Assembly: GCA_036558545.1 (NCBI GenBank)
Contig: DATBFJ010000078.1
Location: 1 to 28,418 of the forward strand
Length of the DNA stretch: 28,418 nucleotides
Reading direction: 5' to 3'
Origin: JALYGJ01 sp036558545
Lineage (GTDB): Bacteria > Chloroflexota > Limnocylindria > Limnocylindrales > CSP1-4
In this document: one piece after another, positions 1-7,678 of the stretch
Position numbering within the stretch: position 1 is the first letter of the stretch
Layout: every line of letters starts with the position of its first letter
The notes under the pieces: model-generated
Told to the model about the DNA's origin: nothing
The model's input: the letters and a program-made list of their open reading frames with translations, nothing else
The model's database searches: none
Position numbers and translations under genes: made by a program

Positions 1-84
1 AACGCCAACAACGAAGGGCCCGCGCTCCTTGGCAGCGATGACCTGGCACCCGTGGCGGAGTCTGACCTGACGCTATTCGGTTAA
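1..84 (+). CDS. C-terminal tail of an unidentified gene (partial)
   Basis: Frame 1 is open from the left edge and ends at TAA (82-84). It encodes 27 residues ending in DLTLFG. The segment is too short to assign to a family, and an open stretch of this length could occur by chance. The main support is its position. Its stop overlaps the stop of the minus-strand lectin-like gene in a shared TTAA, as expected for two convergent genes packed end to end. Without the sequence to the left it remains tentative. Confidence 0.35.
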   Translation, partial: NANNEGPALLGSDDLAPVAESDLTLFG

Positions 85-494
85 TCCCAAGGCTCGCTTT
101 GCCATGGCACCCACTGCGTGCCGTCCCACCACCGGTGCCACCGTTGACCGTCTCGGCCGGGCGCGAACACGTCGAGACGATCCGAGCCCCAGCTTGACGC
201 AGCCGGCTGACCGACCAGCTGGCCACCCAGCGATTCCCAGGCATGCCAATCACTGCCGTCCCAATAGCGGTCCCACAGCTGGCCGTCGGGGAAGACGGCG
301 AAGACCTCGATTTGGTTCTCCTCCCAGCTCGTGACCGCGGGCGCCGAGGTGAGCTCGCCGCCAAGCGATTCTTCGGCCGACCAGGCGCCGTCCTGCCACC
401 ACCTGTGCATCAACGAGCGATCCGAGACCACCCAGAAGAGGTCGATACGCCCTGTGGCCCAGGAGACGGCGGTCAGGCCCTCGTAGTCGGCCAC
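81..494 (-). CDS. Small PLL-like lectin / beta-propeller repeat protein
   Basis: About 137 residues holding three copies of a roughly 45-residue repeat. Each repeat contains a Ser-Trp, then Asp-(Leu/Val)-Phe, then a Trp-rich turn (HRWWQDG, DRYWDG, HRWWDG) and a W-x-x-x-E-S-LGG-like end. This pattern resembles blades of PLL/fucose-type bacterial lectins and related sugar-binding propellers, which normally carry about seven blades. There is no signal peptide or membrane segment. The start is taken as GTG 494-492, which overlaps the TAG stop of the channel gene (TAGTG). No Shine-Dalgarno is visible, so translation probably depends on coupling. Three blades are too few for a closed propeller, so it may oligomerise or be a remnant. 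Sugar binding is inferred from repeat resemblance only. Confidence 0.6.
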   Translation of the reverse strand: MADYEGLTAVSWATGRIDLFWVVSDRSLMHRWWQDGAWSAEESLGGELTSAPAVTSWEENQIEVFAVFPDGQLWDRYWDGSDWHAWESLGGQLVGQPAASSWGSDRLDVFAPGRDGQRWHRWWDGTQWVPWQSEPWD

Positions 495-1123
495 TAATCC
501 GGCAGCATCTTGCGGCGCAACAAGAACGACGAGAGGGTGATCAAGATCCACGAAACCTGAACCGCGAGCGGCGAAATCAGCGCGAGTCCTGCCGAGAGCA
601 GAAAGGCCGTGGCGACTCCTCCCGATCTGACGGACGTGTAGCGCACATAGGGCGCCGGCAAACCGGGCGTCAGCAAGTGACGTCGCAGGACGTACAGCCA
701 CATACCGAAAGAGGAGAAGCCGAGCGCCGCCAGGCCGAGCGCATAGATCGCGGTTGCAGATGACAGATTGCCGTACGAGCCGAGCATCGATGCCAGCAGT
801 GGCTGCTGGACGACGACGAAGAGGAACACCATGTTCACGCCCAGCAGGCCACCATCCCACCGTTCGATATACCGGAACATGCGGTGGTGCGCCCGCCAGT
901 ACAGGGCGACGACCCCGAAGCTGATGAGGAATGCGAAATAGTGCGGACCGAGATCTCCGAGCATGCGCATGAAGGCGGCGTCGTCGACACCTTGCACATC
1001 GGGAATTCGCAGGTCGATCGCGAGCAGCGTCAGCGCGATGGCAATGACGGCGTCACTGAAGAACGCGATCCGTTCGAGAGCGAGTGACTCGTTACCCGTC
1101 GGGTCCGACTCATGCGACCGCAC
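494..1123 (-). CDS. TMEM175-family (DUF1211) potassium channel
   Basis: 209-residue membrane protein with about six hydrophobic helices. The first helix carries the family signature R-x-x-x-FSD (ERIAFFSDAVIAIALTLLAI, residues about 18-37). In bacterial TMEM175 proteins this helix lines the ion pore, and the family conducts potassium. The length fits the bacterial family of about 200 residues. The start chosen is GTG 1123. Upstream translation to a longer start has no family resemblance and would run into the preceding gene. No Shine-Dalgarno precedes the GTG, but TACTCT ends 7 bases before it, which suggests a leaderless transcript from an internal promoter. The gene follows the DUF6390-like gene after 62 bases and overlaps the lectin-like gene by one base. 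Confidence 0.82.
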   Translation of the reverse strand: MRSHESDPTGNESLALERIAFFSDAVIAIALTLLAIDLRIPDVQGVDDAAFMRMLGDLGPHYFAFLISFGVVALYWRAHHRMFRYIERWDGGLLGVNMVFLFVVVQQPLLASMLGSYGNLSSATAIYALGLAALGFSSFGMWLYVLRRHLLTPGLPAPYVRYTSVRSGGVATAFLLSAGLALISPLAVQVSWILITLSSFLLRRKMLPD

Positions 1124-1130
1124 GGTGGCG

Positions 1131-1136
1131 AGAGTA
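1131..1136 (-). promoter_or_regulatory. -10-like element for leaderless TMEM175 transcript
   Basis: On the minus strand TACTCT fits TANNNT and is followed by 7 bases and then the GTG start at 1123. There is no Shine-Dalgarno in the gap. The same layout precedes five other genes in this window. No convincing -35 is seen. Confidence 0.45.
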
Positions 1137-1185
1137 ATGCGCGCATGAGCCCCGCGGCGTGCTGTTTCGATCGAATGCCGGGCGT

Positions 1186-1923
1186 TCAGATCGTCTGGTT
1201 GGCGATCGCGAGTTCCTGTTTGGTCGAGCTCTGCAAGGCGGCAAGACCGCGGGCGTCGAGCGTGTCGCACGCCCAGTCCCAGTGGATGGACACGACGTCG
1301 CCGGTGGCGACGTCGGCGATGAAGCCCTGTCCGTCCTGCCAGCCACGGACTCGCTCGACGCGCGCGGGCCCAAGCTCGAGCTTGCCATCGACAATTGACA
1401 GCGGCACTGCCGAGACGGTCAGAAAGTCACCGTCCCGCTCGAGCACGCGACCCCAGCGAATGCGGCACGAGTCCATCACCGCCAGGGCGTTGTCTGTCAT
1501 CCCCGAGCGCAACAGGCCGAGGCGCGGAAATACGTCGAGAACGTGAAAGGCATGCAATGGCTGCGCACCGACATTCGGCTTGTCGGACAGCCACCGCCAG
1601 CCGTCGGCGCGCAGTCGGCGCCGAAAGCGCGTGTCCAGCGAACGGCCCAGGGCGGCACCCGGAACGTTGCGCAGCAGGTCGTTGCCAAGCCAGTAGGCCT
1701 CGACGACTCGCCGGTCGAGCGGGTCGTCGAGGTTGTTGCACGAAGCGATCAACTGAAGATAGGGATACGCGCCCTCGAACTGCTCGGCCTGGCGGCGCAG
1801 CGCGCCCAGGTCGCCGCCCCGGGTAGCTTCGCCGAATAGCTCCGCGGCGTCGTCGGGGCCGCAATAGCCGAGCACATTGGGCCCGAACGCATAGCGCGCG
1901 AACAGGATCGGCCCGGGCACCAC
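1186..1923 (-). CDS. DUF6390-like protein of the hydrogenase operon
   Basis: 245-residue soluble protein, conserved in look but of unknown function. It begins GPILFARYAFGPNVLGYCGP, continues with an FGEAT/FEGAYPYL region and DRRVVEAYWLGNDLL, and ends with a Trp-containing DVVSIHWDWACD section. From memory these match DUF6390, a family often found beside hydrogenase genes. This could not be checked here. No catalytic signature or membrane segment is visible. The start is GTG 1923 (or GTG 1920). AGGAG at 1935-1931 sits 7 bases upstream and overlaps the TAG stop of the EamA gene, so the two genes are probably translationally coupled. A role in hydrogenase maturation or regulation is inference from position. 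Confidence 0.72.
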   Translation of the reverse strand: MVPGPILFARYAFGPNVLGYCGPDDAAELFGEATRGGDLGALRRQAEQFEGAYPYLQLIASCNNLDDPLDRRVVEAYWLGNDLLRNVPGAALGRSLDTRFRRRLRADGWRWLSDKPNVGAQPLHAFHVLDVFPRLGLLRSGMTDNALAVMDSCRIRWGRVLERDGDFLTVSAVPLSIVDGKLELGPARVERVRGWQDGQGFIADVATGDVVSIHWDWACDTLDARGLAALQSSTKQELAIANQTI

Positions 1924-1930
1924 GACGTTG

Positions 1931-1935
1931 CTCCT
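1931..1935 (-). promoter_or_regulatory. Shine-Dalgarno embedded in the upstream stop codon
   Basis: AGGAG on the minus strand shares bases with the TAG stop of the EamA gene (cTAGGAG) and lies 7 bases before GTG 1923. It fixes the start of the DUF6390-like gene and implies termination-reinitiation coupling. Confidence 0.7.
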
Positions 1936-2851
1936 AGTTCGTCGCAATGCTGGTCGAGGAGCGCGGTCGTGCACGCAATGTGGCAACCGCGAGCGCAACA
2001 GCCGCGAGCGTGGCCAGGCCGTACCCTCCAAGCGGGGCAGGGCCCGGGATACGGCCGTTGATGACCGCGTCGAGCAACGCGGTGATCGGAGCGGCAAGGA
2101 CCAAGACACAGGTCACGATCGTTGCCGGTGCGTTCTTGAGCGCCGAGAACCAGGTGCCCACATAGCCTGCGAGGAGCAGGCCGGTTACCGCGACCCACGA
2201 CCACTGCGTCGTGGTCAGCGTGCCGATCACACTCAGCTTGCCCGCAAGCGCGAGGTATCCGAACAGGACAATCAAACCGAGGCCCAAACGGCCGACGCCC
2301 ACGACCAGCGGGTCGACCCGCGCCAAAAGCTTCTTGGCGAGGATCACCTCAACCGACCAGAGCAATGTGGCTGCCGCGATCAACGTCTCGCCGACACCCC
2401 AAGTGACGCCGGTCGGCGGAGCGATGAGCAGCTGGCTGCCCAATAGAACGCCCATGGCACCCACCTGCAGCCAGCCCATGCGTTCGCCCAGGAAGGGCAC
2501 CGCGAGCAAGGCAACCCAGATGAACAGCGTCTTCTGGATGAACGCCGCGGTCGGCGCCGTGGCCAGCGACAGGCCGGTAAAGAAGAGCAGGAAGGGCACG
2601 CTGCCGCCGATGATCGCAATGACCGTCAGCCACGCCGCATCGCGCCGAACGAGCCGAAATGACCGTCCGCGCCTGCCGACGATCGGAACGGCAACCGCGA
2701 AGAGGACGAGTGCGGCCATGCTGTTCTTGAGCGTCGTAAAGACGGCCGGATCCGGCAGTGCCTTGACGGCGTAGCTGTTCACAAAGACCGATATGCCGCT
2801 GATCAGGGCGGCGGCCACGGCCAGCAAGATTCCAGTTCTCATTCGATTCAT
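1934..2851 (-). CDS. EamA-family (DMT superfamily) transporter
   Basis: 305-residue integral membrane protein with about ten hydrophobic helices arranged as two EamA repeats of roughly 140 residues each. The second half begins near GVTWGVGETLIAAATLLWSV. It keeps the family's features: a Ser/Ala-rich first helix, the ISVFVNSYAVK segment, and PFLGERMGWLQ at the end of the first repeat. EamA proteins export amino acids, metabolites or drugs, but the substrate cannot be read from sequence. The start ATG at 2851 overlaps the hypC stop in ATGA. A second in-frame Met lies three codons in. Its place in a hydrogenase operon is odd. Transport of a metabolite linked to redox balance is only a guess. Confidence 0.85.
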   Translation of the reverse strand: MNRMRTGILLAVAAALISGISVFVNSYAVKALPDPAVFTTLKNSMAALVLFAVAVPIVGRRGRSFRLVRRDAAWLTVIAIIGGSVPFLLFFTGLSLATAPTAAFIQKTLFIWVALLAVPFLGERMGWLQVGAMGVLLGSQLLIAPPTGVTWGVGETLIAAATLLWSVEVILAKKLLARVDPLVVGVGRLGLGLIVLFGYLALAGKLSVIGTLTTTQWSWVAVTGLLLAGYVGTWFSALKNAPATIVTCVLVLAAPITALLDAVINGRIPGPAPLGGYGLATLAAVALAVATLRARPRSSTSIATN

Positions 2852-3069
2852 GTCAGCGCTCCCTGCGCGTTGCGCAGCAATCTGTTGGTCGATTCGGCGG
2901 CGCCTGGTTCGAGCCGCTCGATGATGGTTCCGGCAGCGACATACACCCAGTCGCCCACGGCGATGTCGGGCACGAGGAAGGTCGCGGCCCTGAGGCGACG
3001 TCCTTCCAAGTCGACTTCGGCGCTATCGCCGGTGCGACCTGTGACGCGCCCGACGAAGTCAATGCACAT
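2848..3069 (-). CDS. hypC: HypC/HupF-family hydrogenase maturation chaperone
   Basis: 73-residue protein with the usual HypC size and its hallmark N-terminal Met-Cys (MCIDFVGRV). The Cys becomes the new N-terminus and carries the Fe(CN)2CO unit between HypD and the hydrogenase large-subunit precursor. The small beta-barrel core follows (AEVDLEGRRLRAATFLV, then VGDWVYVAAGTIIERL). The GDWV motif, typically GDYVLVHxG, is recognisable. Its start overlaps the end of the protease gene by 11 bases, and its stop overlaps the EamA start. The partners HypA, B, D, E and F are not in the window, so they must lie elsewhere for a functional enzyme. Confidence 0.9.
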   Translation of the reverse strand: MCIDFVGRVTGRTGDSAEVDLEGRRLRAATFLVPDIAVGDWVYVAAGTIIERLEPGAAESTNRLLRNAQGALT

Positions 3070-3547
3070 AAGCAGTCAGGCGCATCAGCGCGAGCTCAAT
3101 TGCGTCGACGAACTGGCCCATTCCCTCGCGCACCGGCGTCGACAAACGCTGACCAAAGCCCACATCGGCGGCACCGATGCCAACGAACAAGCCGTCCAGC
3201 GGCGCATCGCGCAGGCTTCGACTGATGCCAATGACCTGGTCGATCGGGAGGGCATGGCTGCTGTGCGGCGAAATGTCCTTGGGATGAGCAAGCAGCTCGT
3301 CGAAGTCGAGCGTCACCGACGCACCAGCCGCCACGCCAACCGCCGTATCGACGATCAGGACTGGGCCGGCTATGCCGACCAGGTCGTTGACATCAAGCTG
3401 ACCGCATTGCGTGACCGCAATGCCGGACGCTTCGAGAAAGCCTCGATTTGGCAACATGTGGCTGACGGCCCAGATCGCAGCACCGTCGTCGCAGCGATCC
3501 GAATTGCCACATACCAGGATTTGCAGTCGAGCAGTCGTGGGGGTCAT
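3059..3547 (-). CDS. NiFe-hydrogenase maturation endopeptidase (HyaD/HycI family)
   Basis: 162-residue protease that removes the C-terminal peptide of the hydrogenase large subunit after nickel insertion. The fold signature is present: VCGNSDRCDDGAAIWAV at residues 11-27, then VLIVDTAVG (63-71) and SSHALPID (96-103). Asp17, Asp67 and His98 match the expected nickel-sensing acidic/His positions of HybD-like enzymes. The first acidic ligand, usually Glu, is here Asp or Ser-Asp. GIGAADVGFGQRLSTPV near residue 123 is the conserved C-terminal segment. The start ATG 3547 overlaps the large-subunit stop in ATGA. The longer reading frame upstream is only a shadow of the large-subunit gene. Its natural substrate is almost certainly the adjacent large subunit. 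Confidence 0.88.
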   Translation of the reverse strand: MTPTTARLQILVCGNSDRCDDGAAIWAVSHMLPNRGFLEASGIAVTQCGQLDVNDLVGIAGPVLIVDTAVGVAAGASVTLDFDELLAHPKDISPHSSHALPIDQVIGISRSLRDAPLDGLFVGIGAADVGFGQRLSTPVREGMGQFVDAIELALMRLTAYVH

Positions 3548-4872
3548 CGCACAGGTGCCTCGATGCGCAGGTCCAGGAAGTGCGTGGCGCACGAAATGCA
3601 AGGGTCGTAGCTGCGGATCAACTGCTCGAGGCGATGCGTGGCTTGCGCTTGTGGCAGTGTCAGGATCGACGGCGCGAACGCGGTCAGGTCGGCCTCGATC
3701 GCGGCCTGGTTCTGCGATGTCGGCGGCACGATCTGGGCTGCCGCGACCAAACCGGCATCGTCAATCACGTAGCGATGGAACAGCAGGCCTCGCGGAGCTT
3801 CCGTCGCCCACGCGGCCACGCCCGGACGCGACGTACCCGGCTCGAATGCCCGATCAGGGCGGCGATAACCGTCGATGATGTCGATCGACTCGGCCACGGC
3901 GTGCACAAGCTCGATGGCTCTGGCGGCGATGCTCCAGAACGGGTTCAGGCGAATCTCGTCGGCCAGCCCGATTGACGCGAGTGCCTCGGCCGCGCGCGGA
4001 TGAAGCCGGTCCGAGTTCAGAGTGAGCCGGGAAGACGGCCCAAGCAGGTACACCTCGCCTGCGTGGGTCCGCGCCTGCAGCGCGTTGGACCACGACACCT
4101 GGTCCTCTTCGAAGGCGTCGCGCCAGGCATCGATGGCGATGTCCAGTCCGTCGTTCGAAATGATCCGCCCATCGTTCATCGGGTACTCGTCCGGGTGGCG
4201 CAGCGAAACGAGACGTGGCTCGCGCTCGAAGCGCGGGGCCTCCAGACCGGCAACGAAGGACACCGTCGCCAACGCAACTTCGAGCGCTTCGTCGAGCGCC
4301 CGCCGGAGCGACATCAACTCTTCGCGCATGGGCACGCGTGAGAAGCCTCCCACCCGGACCGTGAGCGGGTGGATGGGTCGCGCGCCGAGCATCGCGACGA
4401 GTCGGTTGCCAGTTCGCTTCAGGGCCAGAGCGCGTTCGACAACCTCGCGGTAATCACGGGCCAGCTCGATTGCACTCGGATAGCCCAGAAAGTCCGGGGC
4501 GTGCAGCAGGTATACGTGCAGCGCGTGGCTTTCGATCCACTCGCCGCAGTAGAAGAGGCGGCGCAGCCGACGAACCTCCGGAGAAACCTCGACGCCAAAG
4601 AGCGACTCGAATGCATGGACCGCACTCATCTGGTACGCGACCGGGCAGATGCCGCAGATCCGCGCAACGATGTCGATGACCTCGTCGGGTGTCCTGCCGA
4701 CGACGAGTCGCTCGAAGTAACGCGGGGCCTCGAAGATGCCCAGGCGAGCCTGGACGACCTCGCCATCGCTGACGTGCAGGGTCAGTGAGCCCTCGCCCTC
4801 GACGCGGGTGAGCATGCCGACCTCGAACTGGCGGTCGGTAAGCTCGGTGTCATGCGCGAGCCCGTGAGTCAC
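3544..4872 (-). CDS. NiFe hydrogenase large (alpha) subunit, group 3b-like
   Basis: 442-residue catalytic subunit that carries the NiFe centre and oxidises or evolves H2. The L1 motif is RICGIC (Cys73 and Cys76) and the L2 motif is DPCISCATHF (Cys425 and Cys428). These supply the four Cys ligands of nickel. Eleven residues follow His431, the tail expected to be cleaved by the adjacent endopeptidase. Length, motif wording and the pairing with an FAD/NAD(P) module point to cytoplasmic NADP-linked group 3b (sulfhydrogenase type) rather than a membrane-bound enzyme, and no twin-arginine partner is seen. The start is GTG 4872, overlapping the small-subunit TGA (GTGA). Residues further upstream in that frame are shadow sequence. 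Subgroup assignment needs phylogeny. Confidence 0.95.
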   Translation of the reverse strand: MTHGLAHDTELTDRQFEVGMLTRVEGEGSLTLHVSDGEVVQARLGIFEAPRYFERLVVGRTPDEVIDIVARICGICPVAYQMSAVHAFESLFGVEVSPEVRRLRRLFYCGEWIESHALHVYLLHAPDFLGYPSAIELARDYREVVERALALKRTGNRLVAMLGARPIHPLTVRVGGFSRVPMREELMSLRRALDEALEVALATVSFVAGLEAPRFEREPRLVSLRHPDEYPMNDGRIISNDGLDIAIDAWRDAFEEDQVSWSNALQARTHAGEVYLLGPSSRLTLNSDRLHPRAAEALASIGLADEIRLNPFWSIAARAIELVHAVAESIDIIDGYRRPDRAFEPGTSRPGVAAWATEAPRGLLFHRYVIDDAGLVAAAQIVPPTSQNQAAIEADLTAFAPSILTLPQAQATHRLEQLIRSYDPCISCATHFLDLRIEAPVR

Positions 4873-5696
4873 GACTTGTCCTCCACCATCTGCCTGAACG
4901 CGGGCGCGCCGACGTTGAACTTGGCGAACTCGCGCGCGATCTCGTCGTCGCCGTAGCCAATGGTTCTTAGCCAGTCGCCCAGCGAAGGCGTGTTGGCCGA
5001 CTCCCGCGGGCCAAAGCAGCCGTAGCAGCCGCGGCCAAACGAGGGGCACAGCGCGCCGCAGCCGGTGCGCGTGACCGGGCCCAGGCACGCAACGCCGTGC
5101 GTCACGAGGATGCACGGATTGCCCAAACGCTTGCACTCCGCGCACACAGCTTCATCTGGAAGCTGCGCCCGACGGCCCACCGTCAACGCCGTCAGCAGCT
5201 CGAGCAATTGGCGGCCGGAGATCGGGCAGCCGTATAGCTCGGCGTCGACGGCCACGTACTCGGAAACCGGCTTGGACGTTGCCAGTGCCTCGATCCATTG
5301 CGGGTTCGGGTACACGGCTTTGCGAAACGCGTCGTGATCGCCCAGGTTGCGCAGCGCCTGAATGCCGCCGCTCGTCGCGCAGGCGCCGATGGCAACGAGG
5401 CTGGTCGCCTGGTGGCGCAGCTGGACGATTTCCTCGGCCTGGTCGGACGTGGAAATTGAGCCCTCGACGAGCAGAACGTCGAACGGGCCGTGTGATCTGT
5501 TGGACGTGGCCTCGGCGAATTCGACTATCTCGAATCGTTCGGTGATCGCGAGAAGCTCGTCCTCGAGGTCGAGCATCGTCAGCTGACACCCGTCGCACGA
5601 TGAGAACTTGACCACTCCTACGCGCGGCCTGCGGGCCGCGGCCCAACGCGGGTTTGGTTGTGGGCGCGGCGTCAACGGGATGCCGGTGGCAGTCAT
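4869..5696 (-). CDS. NiFe hydrogenase small (delta) subunit
   Basis: 275-residue electron-relay subunit. It has twelve Cys residues placed for three [4Fe-4S] clusters. The proximal set is Cys34 and Cys37 (SSCDGCQLT), Cys106 (GACATSGG) and Cys157 (YGCPISG). The medial and distal sets come from CAEC (185/188), Cys195, Cys204, Cys213, Cys217 and CYGC (224/227). There is no twin-arginine signal, so the enzyme is cytoplasmic, as expected for group 3. The start ATG 5696 shares one base with the stop of the fused subunit gene (TGATG). It precedes the conserved PRVGVVKFSSCDGC segment by about 25 residues. The large-subunit GTG overlaps its stop. Confidence 0.94.
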   Translation of the reverse strand: MTATGIPLTPRPQPNPRWAAARRPRVGVVKFSSCDGCQLTMLDLEDELLAITERFEIVEFAEATSNRSHGPFDVLLVEGSISTSDQAEEIVQLRHQATSLVAIGACATSGGIQALRNLGDHDAFRKAVYPNPQWIEALATSKPVSEYVAVDAELYGCPISGRQLLELLTALTVGRRAQLPDEAVCAECKRLGNPCILVTHGVACLGPVTRTGCGALCPSFGRGCYGCFGPRESANTPSLGDWLRTIGYGDDEIAREFAKFNVGAPAFRQMVEDKS

Positions 5697-7678
5697 CACA
5701 GTCCCTCGATGGCAAACGCCGGCCCAAGCTCTGCCAGCGAGAAGACAGGACCGTCCTTGCACACGAACTTGGCGCCAAGCTGGCAGTGACCGCACAGACC
5801 AACGCCACAGTCCATGTGTCGCTCGAGCGTCACCCAGATGCGCTCGTCGGGCACCCCGCGTTCGTGGAGGACGTCAACCGTGGCTTGCATCATTCGCTCC
5901 GGGCCGCAGATGAAGGCAACGGTTCGATCGCACGAGCACATGACCCGGTCGATGACCTGTGTCACTACGCCGACGCGACCCAGCCATTCGGGGCCGGCGC
6001 GATCGACGGTCTCGGCGACTTCAATGATGCCGCCCCGCGCGAGCTTGGCGAGCTCGTCTGTATAGAGTCGATCGGCCGGTGTCCGCGCTCCGTACGACAG
6101 CTGGATGCGGGCGATGTGCTCGCGCTCTGCGATCAGCCAATCGAGCAAAGGCCGGAGCGGCGCGAGGCCGATGCCACCGGTGATGACCATCACGTCACGC
6201 CCGATCGCCTGCTCGACCGGCCAGCCACGGCCGACGGGACCGCGCACGCTCAGAATCTCGCCTCGTTCAAGGGCACAGATTTGGGCCGTCGCCGCGCCCG
6301 CCGCCCGGATCGTCAGCTCGAAGCCGTCCTCGTGGAAGCGCGACACGGAAATCGGCGGAGCGGCGACGGCCGGCAGTGAAGCCATGACGAATTGACCGGG
6401 TTGCCCGGCAAGCAGCGGCGCGTAATCCGTGCGAAAGCGGAGCGTTACGGCGTCTGCTGTTTCGCGACGCTTGTCGATGACCGTGGCGGGAACCCACGGC
6501 ATTGGTCGATGTTGTTCCTGAATCGGGGTTCGGATGGGCAGCTCTATTCGCACTGGATCGGCCGACGGCGGAGCAATGGCCATCAACTCGTCGCGGACGT
6601 CGATGCCGACGGGACACCAGGTAATGCATCGGCCGCAGCCGACGCAGCCGAATGAGCCGAACTGCTCAGTCCACGTCGCGAATTTGTGAGTCAGCCACTG
6701 GCGGTAGCGATCGGCAGTTCGCGGCCGGAAGTTGCCGCCAGCGACGCGAGCGAAATCCAGGGTGAAGCACGAGTCCCACGACCTCTCGGTCGATGCGCTC
6801 CGGCCATCGAGATCGCTGTGTTGCGACACGCTGGTGCAGAAGCAGGTGGGACACACGAGAGTGCAGTTGGTGCACGCGAGGCAGCGCTCGGCGATCTGTT
6901 GCCAGCGCGGGCTCTCGGCGGCAGCGATCAATTGCTGAGGCAGGCCTTCCGTGGCTACCGTGGTGGGCATTTGGTCGCGCACGCGCGATACGGAAGCCCG
7001 GGCATCGGCGAGCTGCCCGTCCGTCGCTGGCGTCACGGGCAGCTCTTCGACGATCAACCAACCGGCAGGTGAGCCCACTCGGATTACGAAGCCGTCGTCG
7101 AGCTCTGAGAGCGCCAGGTCAAAGCCGTCCGTGACCTCGGGGCCGGTGCCCATCGAGGTGCAGAAGCACGTTCCGCCGGCCACGGCGCACTCCACGGCAA
7201 CAATCAGGTTGTCATTGCGGCGCGCAACGTAGTCGCTATCCACGACTGGCCCACCCATGAGCACCTTGTCCTGGATGCGAAGCGCCGCGATCTCGCACGC
7301 CCGTACGCCAAGAAAAGCTTTGCGCGTGATGTGCCTGGGTGGGTTCTCGATTTGCCGGGCTGGAATGGGTCCCTCTGAATCGGTCCACACTGCCTGTGTC
7401 ACACGCGGTGGAAACGTCCAGCGTTTCCACGACATCGCGCCAGGTGGCTGATCGAATACCCGCGTGCCGTCCCCTTCAACGATGTTGGACCTGCCCGGGG
7501 CATTCAGCGCGCCAACGCCGACTGGTAGATCGGTTGCCGACTCGATTTCGTCAAGCACCAACGCGCCATCACGGACATGTGGTCCTACGACGTCACGATC
7601 GTCAGAGCGAAGCGACTGGATCAGGAGATCGAGGTCACCGCGCGGAAGGAAATACGCCGTCTGGTTCGGGTTCACCAC
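5696..7678 (-). CDS. Fused hydrogenase beta-gamma subunit (HydB-HydG type)
   Basis: A 660-residue fusion of two normally separate group 3b subunits. Residues 1 to about 385 match HydB/AsrA-type ferredoxin-like proteins: CFCT near 171, then CLACTNCTLVCP (Cys266, 269, 272, 276) and CVGCGRCITWCP (Cys345, 348, 351, 355) for two [4Fe-4S] clusters. Residues about 392-660 match HydG/AsrB/PyrK-type reductases: an FAD-binding barrel (ISVSRF near 443), an NAD(P)-binding GGIGLAP (501-507), CGPERMM (591-597), and a [2Fe-2S] set CGVGLCGHC with Cys640. The protein would pass electrons between NAD(P)H and the hydrogenase. The start is GTG 7678 or the adjacent GTG 7675, which forms a GTGA overlap with the upstream gene. 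No Shine-Dalgarno is visible. The reading frame is continuous through the joint. Confidence 0.93.
   Translation of the reverse strand: MVNPNQTAYFLPRGDLDLLIQSLRSDDRDVVGPHVRDGALVLDEIESATDLPVGVGALNAPGRSNIVEGDGTRVFDQPPGAMSWKRWTFPPRVTQAVWTDSEGPIPARQIENPPRHITRKAFLGVRACEIAALRIQDKVLMGGPVVDSDYVARRNDNLIVAVECAVAGGTCFCTSMGTGPEVTDGFDLALSELDDGFVIRVGSPAGWLIVEELPVTPATDGQLADARASVSRVRDQMPTTVATEGLPQQLIAAAESPRWQQIAERCLACTNCTLVCPTCFCTSVSQHSDLDGRSASTERSWDSCFTLDFARVAGGNFRPRTADRYRQWLTHKFATWTEQFGSFGCVGCGRCITWCPVGIDVRDELMAIAPPSADPVRIELPIRTPIQEQHRPMPWVPATVIDKRRETADAVTLRFRTDYAPLLAGQPGQFVMASLPAVAAPPISVSRFHEDGFELTIRAAGAATAQICALERGEILSVRGPVGRGWPVEQAIGRDVMVITGGIGLAPLRPLLDWLIAEREHIARIQLSYGARTPADRLYTDELAKLARGGIIEVAETVDRAGPEWLGRVGVVTQVIDRVMCSCDRTVAFICGPERMMQATVDVLHERGVPDERIWVTLERHMDCGVGLCGHCQLGAKFVCKDGPVFSLAELGPAFAIEGL

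Noticed and set aside
5654..6379. 241-codon plus-strand open frame opposite the fused hydrogenase subunit
   Set aside because: It mirrors the FAD/NAD(P) module. The Asp/Ala/Arg-rich product shows no family features.
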